Source: Saccharicrinis sp041584155
GTDB taxonomy: Bacteria; Bacteroidota; Bacteroidia; Bacteroidales; Marinilabiliaceae
Length of the DNA stretch: 9,205 bases
Assembly: GCA_041584155.1 (NCBI GenBank)
Contig: JBFHEL010000151.1
Location: 1 to 9,205 of the forward strand
Direction: 5' to 3'
Position numbers and translations under genes: made by a program. The notes beneath the pieces are model-generated. The model ran no database searches, had not been told where the DNA came from, and worked only from the letters and a program-made list of their open reading frames with translations. Of this stretch, positions 5,915 through 9,205 are shown piece after piece (position 1 is the first letter of the stretch; every line of letters begins with the position of its first letter).

Positions 5915-8900
5915 TTAGAAAGTAATATTGGCTCCAAAAGTAATGGTACGCGACTGAGGATAAATACCCTTATCAACCCCAATAGAAGTATAACCATCAG
6001 ATGCAATTTCAGGGTCGAAGCCATCATAATCAGTAAAAGTCAACAAATTATCTGCCGCCACATAAATTCTAAATCGTTGAATAATATCTTTACTAATCAA
6101 TGAAGAAGGAATAGTATATCCTAACTGAATATTTTTTAATCTTATGTAAGATCCATCTTTAACATACAGTTCTGATGAACGCCAGTTACTGTTAGTATCA
6201 TCAGAAGTTACCCTTGGAATTGAATTAGATGTTCCTTCACCTGTCCAACGATTTAAAATCCACTCAGGGCGATTCATTAGTGGAATATCTGACCTTTGTG
6301 AGAAATCAAACATATCATTTCCAATAGTTCCCTGGAAAAACATACTTAAATCAAAATTTTTATAATCGGCAGAGAAATTGAAACCATAAGTCCAGTCAGG
6401 CATTCCTTTACCAATTTTGGTTCTGTCATTATCATCAATTACTCCATCACCATTATAATCTACAAACTTAACATCTCCCGCAACAGCACTTTCTCCGTAA
6501 GCATCGTTATATGCACTTGCTTCTGCATTTGTTTGTAAAATACCATCAGTTTTATAGCCATAAAAATAAGGCCATACCTCACCATTTGAGCCCTTCACAT
6601 AAGAACCTAAACCTGTAGCACTATTGCTCAAGTATACTGTTTCACCTGATTCATTACCTAAGTCAATTAACTTATTTGTAATATAAGATGCCTGGGCACC
6701 AACACTATAGTTAAACTGACCAATATTATCCTTGTAAGAAATTTCAAATTCAAAACCTTTATTTTCCATATCTCCTGCATTTCCATACGGAGCAGATTTT
6801 CCAACATAACTAGGAATAGGCAGTGTTGCCAGCATACCTTCTGTTTTTTTATAAAAGTAATCAACACCAATAGACAATGCGTGATTGAACATACGTAAGT
6901 CAACACCAACATCAGTTTGTACTGACTCTTCCCATCTGACATCAGCATTGGCAATTCTGCCCGAATTATATCCGTATTGCATTGTTGAATAGTCACCTGA
7001 ACCAAAATAATAGTTCAACCCACCTTCTAAATAACTGGCATAGGCAAATTCTTCAATATTTTCGTTACCATTTTTACCCCAGCTTGCACGTAGTTTTAAG
7101 TAACTAATCCAGTCCGGAGCTGCATCCATAAAGTTTTCATTGGACACATTCCAACCCACTGAAAACGAAGGAAATGTTCCCCACTTATTGTTGGATCCAA
7201 AGCTGGAAGATCCATCCCGACGAACAGTAACTTGAAACATATACTTCTCGTCGAAGTTATAATCAAGACGTGCAAAATAAGATGCTAGTGTTTTTGAATC
7301 ATAACCTCCTGTACCTCCAGATACCAGAGAATCATCCTCATCAGCGGTAGCGTAGTCAATATTAGCTTTACTCTCATCAGCATCAGCCAATTCATAATCA
7401 GTACCCGACAAATAACGATATTTATACTCACTGGATGATTGGCCAAGTAATGCCGAGAAATTATGTTTTTCATTCAGCACTTTTGAATAACTCAAGGTAT
7501 TTTCAACCTGCCATCTGAAACCACGGTTCATGCTCGACCAGACACTACTGGTTTCTGAATAACTTTGACTACTCAAATAATATTCATATGAATATCCATC
7601 TGAACCCCAAAAAGCCAAATCAACACCATAACTACTTTTAAATTTCAAATCTTTAAGCAGTTCCAACTCACCCCAAAATGTTCCAATCAACTTATCAGAG
7701 TTAAAATATGAATTATACGGTTGGTCTAACATTGCCACAGGGTTAACAATTTCCTGAAACCCATCAGGAGCCAAAGCATATACCCTTCCATCATCATCAG
7801 TAACGGCGTATGGGTGATCTTCCAAAACACTATCAGGGTCATCCGAATAAACAGAAAGTGTTGGATCCATACCCAAGGCACCTCCCAGTACAGAACCATA
7901 CTCAGAGTTAGCCGTAATGGATTGAGAAAGGATTCGGCTGTAACTAGAATTTACGCCTACCTTAAAACTTTTCAAGAACTTACGATTTTCTTCAAACACA
8001 TTATAAGTATTATTTAAACGAATACTATATCGCTCGAAATTCGACCTATCATAATCCCCGCCTACGATACCTTCCTGGTTATAGTAACCAAACGATACAT
8101 AATAGTTGTTCTTATCTGTGGCTCCACTAATACTTATCTGATGATTTTGAACCGGTGCATTATAATTAAATGTTTCATCCTGCCAATCGGTACCCTCACC
8201 AGCTTGATCAATCTCATCCTGAGTATAAGTAATATCATTTCCATCATTCAGCTCTATCTCATTCATAATAACCATATACTCTTTTGCATTTAAAACGGCC
8301 TTTTTCTTCCATGGATTTTGAACACCATAGGAAAAGTCGTAATTAATGGTTGCCTTTCCCTTTTTTCCGTTTTTAGTAGTTACCAGAATCACACCATTAG
8401 CCCCTCTGGTACCATAGATAGCCGCTGAAGCAGCATCTTTCAGCACCTCTACAGACGCAATATCCGAAGGATTGATATTATCGATACCTCCATCAACAGC
8501 CATACCATCAACTATGTATAAAGGATCACTATCGTTTACTGTACCAATACCACGAATTTTAACCTCAGAGGAAGAACCGGGTTGTCCTGAACTCTGTGTA
8601 ATTTGAACACCAGAAACTTTACCTTTCAAAACATTCTCAATTCGATTAGGAGTTTCTTTTTCCAGATCCTCTGCTGACACACTGCTTATTGCAGCAGTTA
8701 TTACACTTTTTTTCTGAACCCCATAACCAATAACCACTACCTCTTCAAGATCTGACACATCACTCTGCATCACAATATCAATAGTACTTTCCGGTCCAAC
8801 CTTAACTTTTTGAGTTTGCATCCCAATAAAAGAAAATATAAGAGCATCCCCTTCATTAGCTTGTAACGAATAATCTCCATTAGCGCTTGTGATTGTACCA

Positions 8901-9043
8901 TTTGTAGTACCCTCAACAATGATACTAACCCCTGGTATAGGAGTTCCATCTTCTGCAGACGTAACGCGACCTTTTATGTTAATCTGAGCATACGTTAATA
9001 AGCTCCAACATGCAAGGATTGTAAATAGAACAACTTTTTTCAT
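5915..9043 (-). CDS. susC: SusC/RagA-family TonB-dependent outer-membrane transporter
   Basis: This 1042-residue protein imports oligosaccharides across the outer membrane with energy from TonB/ExbBD, working as a complex with SusD. A signal peptide occupies residues 1-19 (cleavage near TYA-Q). A carboxypeptidase D regulatory-like domain follows at about 22-95, opening with IKGRVTSAEDGTPIPGVSI. The SusC-typical EVVVIGYG is at 101-108, and the TonB plug spans about 112-225 (DPLYIVDG 173-180, SVEVLKDAASAAIYGTRGANGVI 197-219). The rest is the 22-strand-type barrel, ending in Phe as barrel proteins usually do. There is no N-terminal STN domain, so it should not signal to an anti-sigma factor itself. 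The protein looks complete. The ATG at 9043 is preceded by an A/T-rich leader, and 162 bp of upstream DNA is visible, so this is probably the first gene of the operon. Confidence 0.97.
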   Translation of the reverse strand: MKKVVLFTILACWSLLTYAQINIKGRVTSAEDGTPIPGVSIIVEGTTNGTITSANGDYSLQANEGDALIFSFIGMQTQKVKVGPESTIDIVMQSDVSDLEEVVVIGYGVQKKSVITAAISSVSAEDLEKETPNRIENVLKGKVSGVQITQSSGQPGSSSEVKIRGIGTVNDSDPLYIVDGMAVDGGIDNINPSDIASVEVLKDAASAAIYGTRGANGVILVTTKNGKKGKATINYDFSYGVQNPWKKKAVLNAKEYMVIMNEIELNDGNDITYTQDEIDQAGEGTDWQDETFNYNAPVQNHQISISGATDKNNYYVSFGYYNQEGIVGGDYDRSNFERYSIRLNNTYNVFEENRKFLKSFKVGVNSSYSRILSQSITANSEYGSVLGGALGMDPTLSVYSDDPDSVLEDHPYAVTDDDGRVYALAPDGFQEIVNPVAMLDQPYNSYFNSDKLIGTFWGELELLKDLKFKSSYGVDLAFWGSDGYSYEYYLSSQSYSETSSVWSSMNRGFRWQVENTLSYSKVLNEKHNFSALLGQSSSEYKYRYLSGTDYELADADESKANIDYATADEDDSLVSGGTGGYDSKTLASYFARLDYNFDEKYMFQVTVRRDGSSSFGSNNKWGTFPSFSVGWNVSNENFMDAAPDWISYLKLRASWGKNGNENIEEFAYASYLEGGLNYYFGSGDYSTMQYGYNSGRIANADVRWEESVQTDVGVDLRMFNHALSIGVDYFYKKTEGMLATLPIPSYVGKSAPYGNAGDMENKGFEFEISYKDNIGQFNYSVGAQASYITNKLIDLGNESGETVYLSNSATGLGSYVKGSNGEVWPYFYGYKTDGILQTNAEASAYNDAYGESAVAGDVKFVDYNGDGVIDDNDRTKIGKGMPDWTYGFNFSADYKNFDLSMFFQGTIGNDMFDFSQRSDIPLMNRPEWILNRWTGEGTSNSIPRVTSDDTNSNWRSSELYVKDGSYIRLKNIQLGYTIPSSLISKDIIQRFRIYVAADNLLTFTDYDGFDPEIASDGYTSIGVDKGIYPQSRTITFGANITF

Positions 9044-9076
9044 AAACTTTTTAAATTTTCATTAATTAAATTGTTT

Positions 9077-9114
9077 AAACATGAAAAAGGAATTTTAACG
9101 CCTTTAACATGTTT
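9077..9114. repeat. Spaced inverted repeat in the susC upstream region
   Basis: The arms aaacatg (9077-9083) and catgttt (9108-9114) are exact complements 24 bases apart, and the left arm overlaps the 8-bp palindrome gtttaaac (9073-9080). They lie 34-71 bases upstream of the susC start codon. This could be a 5'-leader hairpin or a binding site, but short AT-rich arms of this kind arise easily by chance. Confidence 0.25.
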
Positions 9115-9133
9115 TCACAATTTTATACACATT

Positions 9134-9149
9134 TGGTAAAAATGGTAAA
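9134..9149 (-). promoter_or_regulatory. Tandem heptamer upstream of susC, possible regulator site
   Basis: The heptamer tggtaaa occurs twice (9134-9140 and 9143-9149) with a 9-bp period; on the coding strand it reads TTTACCA-TT-TTTACCA. It lies about 91-106 bases upstream of the susC ATG. Direct repeats near a susC promoter could be an activator site, but I found no good Bacteroidota promoter match (TAnnTTTG with upstream TTG) to anchor it. The regulator gene is not in the window. Confidence 0.25.
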
Positions 9150-9205
9150 TAATCAACCACTACTTATTCTATACCAGTCTTAAAACTAACCCTACAAGCA
9201 GCATA

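Noticed and set aside
6667..7473. Additional minus-strand frames inside susC
   Set aside because: They lie in another frame of an intact SusC gene and show no domain of their own.
934..9043. Interpretation as a mannan PUL because of the GH26
   Set aside because: No GH130, GH5 mannanase, GH36 or acetyl esterase is visible, and the adjacent GH16 has a laminarinase-type motif. Mannan is not excluded, since the locus may continue outside the window.
8700..9043. SusC acting as a signal transducer through an STN domain
   Set aside because: The mature N-terminus begins directly with the carboxypeptidase D regulatory-like domain, and no sigma or anti-sigma genes are adjacent.
1..9205. CRISPR array, tRNA, rRNA or riboswitch
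   Set aside because: I saw no regularly spaced repeats, no tRNA-like cloverleaf and no known riboswitch core on either strand by eye.

Overview
The window comes from an AT-rich member of the Bacteroidota. The evidence is a SusC/SusD pair, lipoprotein signal peptides (two of them, SusD and the GH16, followed by acidic residues as in Bacteroidota surface-export signals), A/T-rich leaders in place of clear Shine-Dalgarno sites, and several Asp-rich secreted proteins. The acidic proteins and the apparent beta-glucan target suggest a marine or brackish polysaccharide degrader, but that is inference and no genus can be named.

Layout. About 8.1 kb (934-9043) is a five-gene polysaccharide utilization locus (PUL) on the minus strand. 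In transcription order: a SusC-type TonB-dependent transporter (9043-5915), a SusD-type glycan-binding lipoprotein (5897-4377), a small lipoprotein with a PKD domain and a C-terminal CBM4/9-like module (4178-3345, a probable surface glycan-binding protein), a PKD-GH16 lipoprotein of laminarinase type (3281-2175), and a GH26 lipoprotein (1983-934). On the plus strand at the left edge is the 3' end of an IS4-family transposase gene (to 344). The 590 bp between it and the PUL hold no convincing gene.

How the genes work together. Four of the five products have lipobox signal peptides and the fifth is an outer-membrane barrel. GH16 and GH26 would cut a beta-glucan, most likely laminarin or mixed-linkage beta-1,3/1,4-glucan, at or near the surface. 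The PKD-CBM protein and SusD would hold the chains, and SusC would import the oligosaccharides using TonB energy. No beta-glucosidase (GH3, GH30 or similar) and no regulator lies inside the window, so the PUL is either minimal or continues past 9205.

The least ordinary features are between the genes. Each of the three longer junctions in the operon carries at least one inverted repeat. Only the one between GH16 and GH26 is followed by a U-tract in the direction of transcription, so GH26 may be partly uncoupled from the rest. Pairing a GH26 that looks unlike the classical mannanases with a laminarinase-like GH16 is the most interesting enzymatic point. I saw no clearly novel system.
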